From contig NZ_CP068985.1 of the NCBI RefSeq assembly GCF_019397265.1, positions 4,630,501 through 4,694,500 on the forward strand: a DNA stretch of 64,000 bases. Direction: 5' to 3'. The translations under genes and the position numbers were made by a program. Positions 30,860-37,912 of the stretch are shown here, one piece after another (the stretch's first letter is position 1; each line of letters starts with the position of its first letter). The notes beneath the pieces were generated by a model, which saw only the letters and a program-made list of their open reading frames with translations, was not told the origin of the DNA and did not search any database. Origin of the DNA: Nonomuraea coxensis DSM 45129 (GTDB taxonomy: Bacteria > Actinomycetota > Actinomycetes > Streptosporangiales > Streptosporangiaceae).

Positions 30860-31662
30860 CGCCGCGCCCCGATCGCGGCCAGGAACGTCTCGATCGCCTC
30901 GTTGACCGCCTCCGGGTTGTCCTGGTTGGCGATGTGGCCCGCGTCCGGCACGACGACCTCCTCGACGCCTTCGGCCGCGGCCCAGCGGGGCATGGCGGAG
31001 GCGATGTTGCCGGTACGGTCCCGCTCGCCGCGGATCAGGCACAACGGCACCGGCGTACGGTAGCCGGGCTCCGGGGCGAGGAGGGCGACGGTGGCCCGCC
31101 ATGCCTGGAGGAACTCCTTCTTCGACAGCCCGCCGAAGGCCCGCCGGGCGTCGTCGCGCGCCTCCGGGGTGACGGCGGAGGCAGCGGCCATGAGCGGCGG
31201 GAGCGCCCTGGCCGGGATGGCCGCCAGCAGCGGCGCGGCGGACCGCAGCAGGAGACGGTCCCACCGGGACAGCGGCGCGGTGTTCCACGTCGCGCCGATG
31301 ACGACCAGGGCCCGGGCGAGGCCGGGATGCCGCCGTACGAGGGCCTGGCCGAGGTTGCCGCCGAGCGACTGCCCCACCAGCACCGGCCGGTCGAGTGCCA
31401 GGTGCTCGATCAGCGCGCGCAGGTCGGCGAGCGCCTGCCCGGCGGTGAACGGGACGGCGGACGGGCGCGAGAGGCCGTGGCCGCGCAGGTCCCAGACGAC
31501 GACGCGGTGGCCCCGCGCACGCAGGTGCTCGCGCTGGGCCTGGAACATCACGTGGTCGGCCCCGGCCCCGTGGGTGAACACCAGCGGGACGCCGTCGCCG
31601 CCGCTGTCGGCGTAGCGCAGGTCGCAGCCGTGGAAGGGAAGCACCGACGGTAGATTCAGCAT
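30856..31662 (-). CDS. Alpha/beta hydrolase
   Basis: 268 residues from the ATG of MLNLPSVLPFHG; a longer upstream frame lies in the promoter region. The fold shows LVFTHGAGADHVMFQAQREH (oxyanion HG), VVWDLRGHGLSRPSAVPF, nucleophile elbow VLVGQSLGGNLGQAL (Ser), and the acid/His region CLIRGERDRTGNIAS and VVPDAGHIANQDNPEAVNEA. It is close to epoxide hydrolase and lactonase-like esterases. A TATATT -10 six bases before the ATG suggests a leaderless start. It is co-expressed with the GbsR-type gene. Confidence 0.9.
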   Translation of the reverse strand: MLNLPSVLPFHGCDLRYADSGGDGVPLVFTHGAGADHVMFQAQREHLRARGHRVVVWDLRGHGLSRPSAVPFTAGQALADLRALIEHLALDRPVLVGQSLGGNLGQALVRRHPGLARALVVIGATWNTAPLSRWDRLLLRSAAPLLAAIPARALPPLMAAASAVTPEARDDARRAFGGLSKKEFLQAWRATVALLAPEPGYRTPVPLCLIRGERDRTGNIASAMPRWAAAEGVEEVVVPDAGHIANQDNPEAVNEAIETFLAAIGARR

Positions 31663-31753
31663 TCTCTGAATATAGTGAACATTCCCGTCCGGCCGGACCG
31701 GGACGCAGTATGGTGGGCGGCGCGGAGACTGGGCGAGACGCGCCGGAGGCCCG

Positions 31754-32425
31754 ATGATCACCACAGTGTCGGCGGACGGCACCGGCGTCCGCGCCTACGA
31801 CGACGGGCAGGGCCCCCCGATCCTGATGGTCCACCCGGGGCTCTCCGACGGGACCCGGTGCCGCAGGCTCGCCGCGATCCTGTCCGGCGGCGGCTATCGG
31901 GTGCTGCGCCTGGAGCGCCGGCAGTACCGGCTCGACCTCAGGCCGGGGCCGCCCGTCGGGATCGAGCAGGAGGTCGAGGACGTGCTGGCGCTCGTACGGG
32001 CCGTCGGAGCGCCGGTCGTCCTCTACGGCCACTCCTCCGGAGGGGTCGTGGCGCTGGAGGCTCTGGTGGCCTCGCCGTCGTCGTTCGCCGGAGCCGTGAT
32101 CTTCGAGCCGCCCGTGGTCACCGGGCCGCCGCTGGGCGGCGAGGTGCTGAAGCAGGCCCGCGCGGCGATGGCGGCGGGCCGGACGGGCAAGGCGCTGACG
32201 ATCTTCCTGCGTGACACCGTCGGCCTGCCGGGCCGGCAGGCGTGGCTCGGCGGCGACCGCAGCCCCGCGCACCTCGCCGGACGGCTCGACGCCCTCGCCG
32301 GCGTGATGCCGCGCGCCGAGCGGGTGACGCTCCCCGGGCTCGACCACGGCGCCGACCTGAGAAAACCCGGGGAGGTCGCCCGCGTCATCCGGCAACTGGC
32401 CGAACAGGTGCTGGGCCCGGCCTGA
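31754..32425 (+). CDS. Alpha/beta hydrolase
   Basis: 223 residues, ATG with GGAGGCCCG upstream. Motifs: PPILMVHPGLSDGTRCRRLA, LRLERRQYRLD in place of the usual D-x-R-G-x-G, nucleophile elbow VLYGHSSGGVVALEAL (Ser) and a final GLDHGADLRKPGEVARV with the His. A catalytic acid is not obvious. It probably formed an operon with the cyclase-family gene before the IS element at 32480 was inserted between them. Confidence 0.88.
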   Translation: MITTVSADGTGVRAYDDGQGPPILMVHPGLSDGTRCRRLAAILSGGGYRVLRLERRQYRLDLRPGPPVGIEQEVEDVLALVRAVGAPVVLYGHSSGGVVALEALVASPSSFAGAVIFEPPVVTGPPLGGEVLKQARAAMAAGRTGKALTIFLRDTVGLPGRQAWLGGDRSPAHLAGRLDALAGVMPRAERVTLPGLDHGADLRKPGEVARVIRQLAEQVLGPA

Positions 32426-32473
32426 CCCCGCCTACCCTTGCCCTTGTCGCAGCGAACCGCGTGACCGGAGGAG

Positions 32474-32602
32474 CTGATGCTCCTCCCCCTCCTAAACGAG
32501 GGGGATTCCGACCGTCGCCGGTCGGTCTTCCTGCTTCACCGCCGATCGCCCGCCCGAGAGGAGGACTCCCGTTTGAGGTCTTACACCAGCTCCACAGGCG
32601 TT
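32474..32602 (-). ncRNA. Predicted TnpB guide RNA (omegaRNA/reRNA) region
   Basis: In IS200/IS605 elements the non-coding RNA that guides TnpB spans the end of tnpB and the right end of the element. Here that is the minus-strand segment after the tnpB stop, ending in a hairpin with stem TCCCCCTC/GAGGGGGA (32484-32505) and GGAGGAG at the border. The guide would be read from the flank beyond 32474 on the minus strand, starting CTCCTCCGGTCACG. The exact 5' end is not visible. Confidence 0.55.
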
Positions 32603-33867
32603 TCAGCTCTCCGCCGGCCCGGCGGCGAGCAGCATGTTCTGCGCCGCGTTCACCTCCCGATCATGGATCGCACCGCAGGCACAGGTCCACTCGCGGACGC
32701 TCAACGGCATCTCTTCCCGCAGGGCCCCGCAGACCGAGCACAACTTGGAGGAGGGAAAGAACCGGTCCACCACGACCAGGGTGCGACCGTACCAGTCCGT
32801 CTTGTACTCCAGCATGCGCAGCAGCTCCCGCCAACCGGCATCGGAGATGGCGCGGGCGAGCGCATGATTCTTCAGCAGGTTGCGGACGGCCAGGTCCTCC
32901 ACGGCGATCACTTGATTCTCGCGAACCAGCCGGGTGGTGACCTTGTGCAGGTAGTCGCGCCTGCGATCGGCGATCCGGGCATAAATCTTCGCCACGCGCA
33001 GCCGGGCCTTGGCCCGGTTGTTCGATCCTTTCTGTTTGCGGGCCAGTGCCCGCTGTGCTTTGGCCAGTCTGCGCCGTTCGCGACGCTCGTGACGCGGGTT
33101 GGCGATCTGCTCGCCGCACGACAGCGTGAGCAGGGCGGTGAGGCCGGCGTCCACGCCGATCGACCGCTCGACCGGCGGCAACGGCGCGATCTTCTCCTCC
33201 ACCAGCAAGGACACGAACCACCGCCCGGCCGCGTCCCGGCTCACGGTGACCGTGGACGGCTCGGCTCCCTCGGGCAGCGGGCGCGACCATACGATGTTCA
33301 GCGGCGCGTTCATTTTGGCCAGGGTGAGCCGGCCGTCGCGCCAGCGGAACGCCGAGCGGGTGTACTCGGCCGACGCCCGCGACTTCTTCTTGCTCTTGAA
33401 CGTCGGGTGCTTGGCCCGTTTGGCGAAGAAGTTCGCGAACGCCGCTTGCAGATGCCGCAGGGTCTGCTGCAGCGGCACCGACGACACCTCGTTCAAGAAC
33501 GCCAGCTCGGGTGTCTTCTTCCAGGCGGTCAGCGTCGCGGACGACTCGGTGCAGGAGACGCCGCGGCCTTCCTGGGTGTAGGCGCGAATCCGCTCCTCCA
33601 ATGCCTTGTTGTAGACCAGGCGCACGCAGCCGAACGTCCGGACAAGCTCCTCGGCCTGTTCGGGGGTCGGGTAGAAGCGGTACTTGTAGGCCCGCTTCAC
33701 CAGCTGCGCCATTCCCCGATCCTAGGTGCGAGATCACCCGCGCACCGGCCGATCCCAGAAGACAACGGCGGTCCGCCTGGCGGCGTATCGCCTGCTCCTG
33801 CCCTGCTTCGCAGGAGTCCGATTCCTCCCCCGCCTGAAGGCGGGGGTTTCCTCGGAGGTACCTGATG
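32480..33867 (-). mobile_element. IS200/IS605-type element carrying only tnpB
   Basis: The element has tnpB but no tnpA. Both ends carry similar GC hairpins: TCCCCCTC/GAGGGGGA at 32484-32505 and CCCCCGCCT/AGGCGGGGG at 33827-33846. The six bases CTGATG occur at both borders (32474-32479 and 33862-33867), so the exact ends can slide by six. Removing the element joins GGAGGAGCTGATG to ACGGCAGGG, giving the cyclase gene a normal ribosome site and start. The element itself restores GGAGGTACCTGATG at its edge, so the gene stays translatable. Confidence 0.8.
32603..33712 (-). CDS. tnpB: TnpB (RNA-guided nuclease of IS200/IS605 elements)
   Basis: 369 residues, full length. The N-terminal part is the helix-turn-helix/REC-like region (KRAYKYRFYPTPEQAEELVR, LVYNKALEERIRAY). 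The RuvC active site is complete: Asp188 in IGVDAGLTALL, Glu272 in AVEDLAVRNLL and Asp351 in IHDREVNAAQN. The zinc finger is CSVC (325-328) with CAC (344-346). TnpB cuts DNA next to a short target motif using a guide RNA made from the element end and so keeps copies of the element in the genome. With all residues present it is probably active. There is no TnpA here; movement would need one from elsewhere. Confidence 0.95.
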   Translation of the reverse strand: MAQLVKRAYKYRFYPTPEQAEELVRTFGCVRLVYNKALEERIRAYTQEGRGVSCTESSATLTAWKKTPELAFLNEVSSVPLQQTLRHLQAAFANFFAKRAKHPTFKSKKKSRASAEYTRSAFRWRDGRLTLAKMNAPLNIVWSRPLPEGAEPSTVTVSRDAAGRWFVSLLVEEKIAPLPPVERSIGVDAGLTALLTLSCGEQIANPRHERRERRRLAKAQRALARKQKGSNNRAKARLRVAKIYARIADRRRDYLHKVTTRLVRENQVIAVEDLAVRNLLKNHALARAISDAGWRELLRMLEYKTDWYGRTLVVVDRFFPSSKLCSVCGALREEMPLSVREWTCACGAIHDREVNAAQNMLLAAGPAES

Positions 33868-34821
33868 ACGGCAGGGCGGCCGGTGCCCACCCAGGACGAC
33901 GTGCTCGCCTACTTCGACACGCTGTCGAACTGGGGACGGTGGGGCGACGACGACGAACTCGGCACCCTGAACCTCATCACCGGCGACGTCCGGGTGGCGG
34001 CGGCGCGGGCGGTGCGTCACGGCAGGAGCGTGTCGTGCGCCTGGGAGGTCGCCGTACCGGAGGAGATGGAGCGGACGACGACCGCGTGCCCGTGCGCCGC
34101 CGACATGCCGGGCGCCGAGAACATGCCGGCGCCCGGGTTCCGCAACGACCGGAGCTGGGGCTTCTCGACCGAGCGGCTCGCCATCACCTTCCACGGCAAC
34201 ACCGTCACCCACCTCGACTCGCCGTGCCATATCTTCTGGGACGGCACGATGTACAACGGGCGCCCGCATGCGCTGGTCGACGCCGCGACGGGATCGGCGT
34301 GGGCGGCCGTCACGGCGGCGGCGAACGGGATCATCACCCGTGGCGTCCTGCTGGACATCGCCGGAGCCCGCGAGGTGCCGTGGCTGGAGCCGGGGCAGGG
34401 CGTGTGCCCCGACGATCTCGAGGAGGCCGAACGTCGCCAGGGTGTGCGGGTGCGATCCGGCGACGCGGTGCTCCTGCGTACCGGCCAAGGCCGCGCCCGG
34501 CACGAGAACGGCCCGGCGGGCGGCTTCACGCAGGCCGGCTGGCACGCCTCCTGCCTGCCGTGGCTGCACGAACGGCAGGTCGCGCTGATCGGTGCCGACA
34601 CCCCGCAGGACGTTCAGCCGTCGGGGTACGACGACGTGCTGATGCCGGTCCACGCCGTGAGCCTCGTCGCGATGGGCCTGTGGATGCTCGACAACTGCGA
34701 CCTGGAGGCGTGCGCGGCGACGGCCGCCGAACTCGGCCAGTGGGACTTCCACCTCACCGTCGCGCCGGTCCGCCTCGCCGGCACGTCCGGCAGCCCGGTC
34801 AACCCGATCGCCACCTTCTGA
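33865..34821 (+). CDS. Cyclase-family protein (kynurenine formamidase-like metal hydrolase)
   Basis: 318 residues. The metal-binding signature HGNTVTHLDSPCHIFWDG equals HxGTHxDxPxHF of the cyclase/KynB family. ITRGVLLDIAGAREVPWLEP, SGDAVLLRTGQGRA, ASCLPWLHERQVALIGADTP and MPVHAVSLVAMGLWMLDNCD complete the fold. These enzymes open amide or lactone rings with a divalent metal. The ATG and its ribosome site GGAGG now come from the end of the IS element. The hydrolase at 31754 is its likely original operon partner. Confidence 0.9.
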   Translation: MTAGRPVPTQDDVLAYFDTLSNWGRWGDDDELGTLNLITGDVRVAAARAVRHGRSVSCAWEVAVPEEMERTTTACPCAADMPGAENMPAPGFRNDRSWGFSTERLAITFHGNTVTHLDSPCHIFWDGTMYNGRPHALVDAATGSAWAAVTAAANGIITRGVLLDIAGAREVPWLEPGQGVCPDDLEEAERRQGVRVRSGDAVLLRTGQGRARHENGPAGGFTQAGWHASCLPWLHERQVALIGADTPQDVQPSGYDDVLMPVHAVSLVAMGLWMLDNCDLEACAATAAELGQWDFHLTVAPVRLAGTSGSPVNPIATF

Positions 34822-34930
34822 CCGCGGCTCACCCCTGCGCGGTGATGGGTGAGGCGTTAGGCGGATGCTGGATCACGCATACCGGGATCACCCCGTTACT
34901 GCGACACGCTCCTGGCACCTCCCGGTGCTG

Positions 34931-35200
34931 TCAGGCAGGTGGCGCGGACGTGGGTCCCAGGGCGCGGATCGCGAGATCGATCGCGGTGGTCAGACGCTCG
35001 GTGCCGTGGCCGGCGCGTTCCCGCACCCGCAGGCCGAGCACCGTGGTGAACAGCAGCTCCACGGCGTCGTCGATGTCGAGACCGGCGGACAGTTCGCCAC
35101 GGCCACGGCCCTCGGCCAGCACGGACCGCAGGGCCTGCCGGGTGACCTCGAAGGCGGCCTCGGTCTGCTGACGGACCGTTTCGTCGGTGGTGCCGAGTTC
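34931..35200 (-). pseudogene. C-terminal fragment of a TetR-family regulator
   Basis: About 90 codons encode TTDETVRQQTEAAFEVTRQA, LRSVLAEGRGRGELSAGLDI and DDAVELLFTTVLGLRVRERA, the ligand domain of a TetR protein, ending at a TGA. The DNA-binding domain is missing; upstream sequence is a fragment of another gene on the opposite strand. Together they mark a deletion between divergent genes. Confidence 0.8.
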
Positions 35201-35214
35201 CGTGGGCCTCCAGA

Positions 35215-35423
35215 CCTGGATGATCAAGTCCGCCCCGCGGGCGGTGGAAGCGGCCTCCTCGCTGTGGGTGGCGGTGTTCAACCTGTCCATCGGCCTCGGC
35301 GCGCTGGTCGGCGGCGTCATCGTCGACACGCTCGCCCTCCAGGGCGTGCTGTGGCTCGGCGGTGCCTGCGCCCTGCTCGCCGCCCTGGCGATCTGGACTG
35401 CCCGCAACGACGCCCGTCACTGA
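35215..35423 (+). pseudogene. C-terminal fragment of an MFS transporter
   Basis: The frame reads APRAVEAASSLWVAVFNLSI, GLGALVGGVIVDTLALQGVL and WLGGACALLAALAIWTARND, the last two helices of a sugar-efflux or arabinose-efflux-like MFS protein. The first ten or so helices are absent. It meets the TetR fragment head to head at about 35205, as expected if a TetR-MFS divergent pair lost its middle. Confidence 0.8.
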
Positions 35424-35471
35424 CCGAACCCTTCACCGAGCCCACAGGGTGCTGGCTCGCCCGTGTACGGC

Positions 35472-36344
35472 TTATGCGGGTGCGCGTGATGCCGGAGAAC
35501 GAAGAAGCCGTTCCGCGTAGAGGGTGGTGACAACGAGTGCGGCTGCGACGAGCAGGTTCCAGCGGATGCCGGTGATCATGAGCGCGGACTCGGTGCCGTG
35601 GGTGAGATTCTCAATGGCTCGCTGGAGTGCGGCCAGGCCGAGGAGCGCGGCCGTTGCCAGGGTGATGTGGCGTCGTGCCCGATGCGTGGCGACGGTGCCC
35701 GCCGCTGCCGCCAGGGCCACCAGGACGATCAGGACACCGTCCACCTCGGCCTTGCACGACCATGCCCACGGATGGTTCCACAGCACCTCGGCCGGCTTCG
35801 TGCCGAGGACCCATCCGGCAGCGCCCGAGGCCGGCCGGAGTGAGGCCCATCCGGCCGTGACCGCCGACGCCGCCATGGCGAGCGCCCAGAAGACGGCTTC
35901 CGGTCGGGCCGGGGAGCTGGGCGAACGCGCGGTGAGCAGCAACGCGATGAGGGCGGCGGCATACCACGTCACCGCCGCCCAGTGCGGTGCGAAAGGGAGG
36001 TGTCCAGCGCTGTCGGTGTGGTGGGTCTCGGAGGGGAGCCGGAGCATGAGAGCAGCTGAGATCGCCGCTGTTCCCAGGGCTACGCTGTGGCGCGGCGCCG
36101 CGAGAAGGAGGCAGGCCAGGACGGCGGGCAACATCAGCTCGGCCCACGAGAGCAGGTTCCCCCACGGCGTGACCGTCATGAGGGAGGGGCCTGCTCCCTC
36201 GATTCCACCGCAGATCCCGAGGACCAGTTCCGCTGCGGTGACGCCGGACGTCTTCAGCAGGACCGGCGCGGATGCGGCCAGCACGGCTCCGGCCCGAAGG
36301 AGGCCGGGAATGAGCCGCGGGCCCACAGCCGGCGGCTGCGTCAC
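35472..36344 (-). CDS. Integral membrane protein of unknown function
   Basis: 290 residues from a GTG with AAGGAG. About seven to eight hydrophobic helices, each short and Ala/Leu-rich (LLRAGAVLAASAPVLLK, LMLPAVLACLLLAAPRHSV, WYAAALIALLLTARS, LIVLVALAAAAGTVATHRA). A loop HHTDSAGHLPFAPHWAAVTW has several His. No transporter signature is recognised. It lies upstream of no close partner on its strand; the MarR gene behind it is 64 bases away and reads in the same direction, so the two may share a message. Confidence 0.7.
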   Translation of the reverse strand: MTQPPAVGPRLIPGLLRAGAVLAASAPVLLKTSGVTAAELVLGICGGIEGAGPSLMTVTPWGNLLSWAELMLPAVLACLLLAAPRHSVALGTAAISAALMLRLPSETHHTDSAGHLPFAPHWAAVTWYAAALIALLLTARSPSSPARPEAVFWALAMAASAVTAGWASLRPASGAAGWVLGTKPAEVLWNHPWAWSCKAEVDGVLIVLVALAAAAGTVATHRARRHITLATAALLGLAALQRAIENLTHGTESALMITGIRWNLLVAAALVVTTLYAERLLRSPASRAPA

Positions 36345-36408
36345 GGGATCTCCTTGTCTCGTTCACAGATGGCCGGACTGGGCTGATCACAAGATCCGGT
36401 CCGTCCGC

Positions 36409-36897
36409 TCATCGCGGGGAGGACGGGGTCGCGGTGCCGGCCGATTCGAGGGCGATGACCTGTTCCAGAGCGCGGCGCAGCACGGCGACCTGGTCCTCGC
36501 CGAGCAGCCGGGACCATCGTTGCTCGGCGTCCGCGAGGATCCGGGCGGCCGCGGCCTGGGCCGCCCGGCCCTGGCCGGTCAACCGGATGATCTTGGCACG
36601 GCGGTCGGCCTCGTCGGCGACCCGTTCGAGGTAGCCGTGCTCCTCCAGTTCGCCGACGAGTTCGCCGATCGCCTGCTTGGTGAGTCCGGCGCGTTCGGCG
36701 AGCGTGGTGAGCCGCGAGCCTTCGGGGTCGATGTTCCGGAAGACCGAGCCGTGGACGAACCGGATCCCCTCGAACCCTTCGTCGGCCAGCCGCCGGTGAA
36801 GTCCCTCGATCGCGATGTCCCTGACCTGGGTGAGCAGGGTCGGGAGGGGCAGCTTCGGCTCAGGTCGCCGCTCCCGTGCTCCTGAACGGGGCGTCAT
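36409..36897 (-). CDS. MarR-family regulator
   Basis: 162 residues with a standard MarR winged helix: VFRNIDPEGSRLTTLAERAG, LTKQAIGELVGELEEHGYLE and RVADEADRRAKIIRLTGQGR (wing), flanked by dimerisation helices. It is divergent from the esterase at 37011 over a region with three direct repeats, which makes that gene the probable target. Confidence 0.92.
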   Translation of the reverse strand: MTPRSGARERRPEPKLPLPTLLTQVRDIAIEGLHRRLADEGFEGIRFVHGSVFRNIDPEGSRLTTLAERAGLTKQAIGELVGELEEHGYLERVADEADRRAKIIRLTGQGRAAQAAAARILADAEQRWSRLLGEDQVAVLRRALEQVIALESAGTATPSSPR

Positions 36898-36930
36898 GGT
36901 CGTGCGGTCCTCTTTCCGGGCGGATTCGTC

Positions 36931-36992
36931 AGGCTGCTTGACGATATCAGGCGAAGCGATGGTAAGGTCGCTTGACTGTTAGGCCGCTTGAC
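36931..36992. promoter_or_regulatory. Three direct repeats in the MarR-esterase gap
   Basis: AGGCTGCTTGAC (36931-36942), AGGTCGCTTGAC (36965-36976) and AGGCCGCTTGAC (36981-36992) share ten or more of twelve positions. They lie between the divergent MarR and esterase starts. MarR proteins usually bind inverted repeats, so direct repeats hint at several promoters or a different binding mode. Confidence 0.65.
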
Positions 36993-37010
36993 TACTTTCT
37001 GGAGGACGAC

Positions 37011-37850
37011 ATGCCCGGTATTGCCGAACGGCGCGAGCAGTTCGCCGCGATGTTCACCCGCCCCTTACCCGCCGGCGTCGACTCCTCGGCGACGACACTC
37101 GGCGGGCGGCCGGCACTGGAGCTGCGGAGGACGGCGGGCGAGGACGTCCTGCTGTACCTCCACGGCGGTGGGTTCGTGGTCGGGTCACCGCGGGTCACCG
37201 CCCACGTCACCGCCGCGCTGCTGCGCCACCTGGACGGCCGGGCGGTCTCGCCCGACTACCGGCTCGCGCCCGAGCACCCGTTCCCGGCCGCGCCCGACGA
37301 CTGCCTGGCGGCCTACCGCGAACTGCTGGACTCCGGCGTCGACCCCCGCCGGCTGGTGGTCGCGGGCGACTCGGCCGGCGCCGCGCTGGCCGTGGTCACC
37401 CTGACCCGTGCCAGGGACGCGGGCCTGCCGATGCCTGCGGCGGCGGTCCTGTTCTCGCCCGCGGTCGATCTGACCCTCAGCGGCGCGAGCATGCGCTCCA
37501 AGGACGGGGTGGACCCGTTCTTCGCTCCGGCCGACCTCGCCTGGCTCTTCGAGCGGTACCTCGCCGGCGCCGACGGCGCGGCCCCCGAGGCGAGCCCGGT
37601 CTTCGCCGACCTCACCGGGCTGCCGCCCCTGCTGATCCAGGCCGGTTCGAGCGAGCTCCTGCTCGACGACGCCGTACGGCTGGCCGGACGCGCCGGGGCC
37701 GACGAGGTCGCCGTGACGCTGGAGGTGGTCCCGCGTCAACCGCACGTGTTCCAGCTCGACGACCGATCGGCCGAGGCGGCGGCGGCGCTGGAGCGCGCCG
37801 GCCGGTTCCTGGCCACCCGCCTCGGCGGGGGCGAACAGAATCGATCATGA
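37011..37850 (+). CDS. Alpha/beta hydrolase of the hormone-sensitive lipase type
   Basis: 279 residues from the ATG with GGAGG five bases upstream; a longer frame overlaps the operator region. HSL-family motifs: LLYLHGGGFVVGSPR (oxyanion HGGG), SPDYRLAPEHPFPAAPDD, nucleophile elbow VVAGDSAGAALAVVTL (Ser), and the acid/His end QAGSSELLLDDAVRLAGRAG and PRQPHVFQLDD. It should cleave small esters or lactones in the cytoplasm. The MarR gene next door probably represses it. Confidence 0.93.
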   Translation: MPGIAERREQFAAMFTRPLPAGVDSSATTLGGRPALELRRTAGEDVLLYLHGGGFVVGSPRVTAHVTAALLRHLDGRAVSPDYRLAPEHPFPAAPDDCLAAYRELLDSGVDPRRLVVAGDSAGAALAVVTLTRARDAGLPMPAAAVLFSPAVDLTLSGASMRSKDGVDPFFAPADLAWLFERYLAGADGAAPEASPVFADLTGLPPLLIQAGSSELLLDDAVRLAGRAGADEVAVTLEVVPRQPHVFQLDDRSAEAAAALERAGRFLATRLGGGEQNRS

Positions 37851-37912
37851 ACGGCGGAACGCGGCGTCACGGACCACCGGCGGCCGACCGGCCGCAAGCT
37901 CGCCGGCGCTTT

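Noticed and set aside
30404..32395. A 663-codon frame seeming to fuse the GbsR-type regulator with a large N-terminal region
   Set aside because: Only the last 151 residues make sense; the rest is a shadow of two hydrolase genes, and the ATG at 30859 overlaps the hydrolase stop as expected for an operon.
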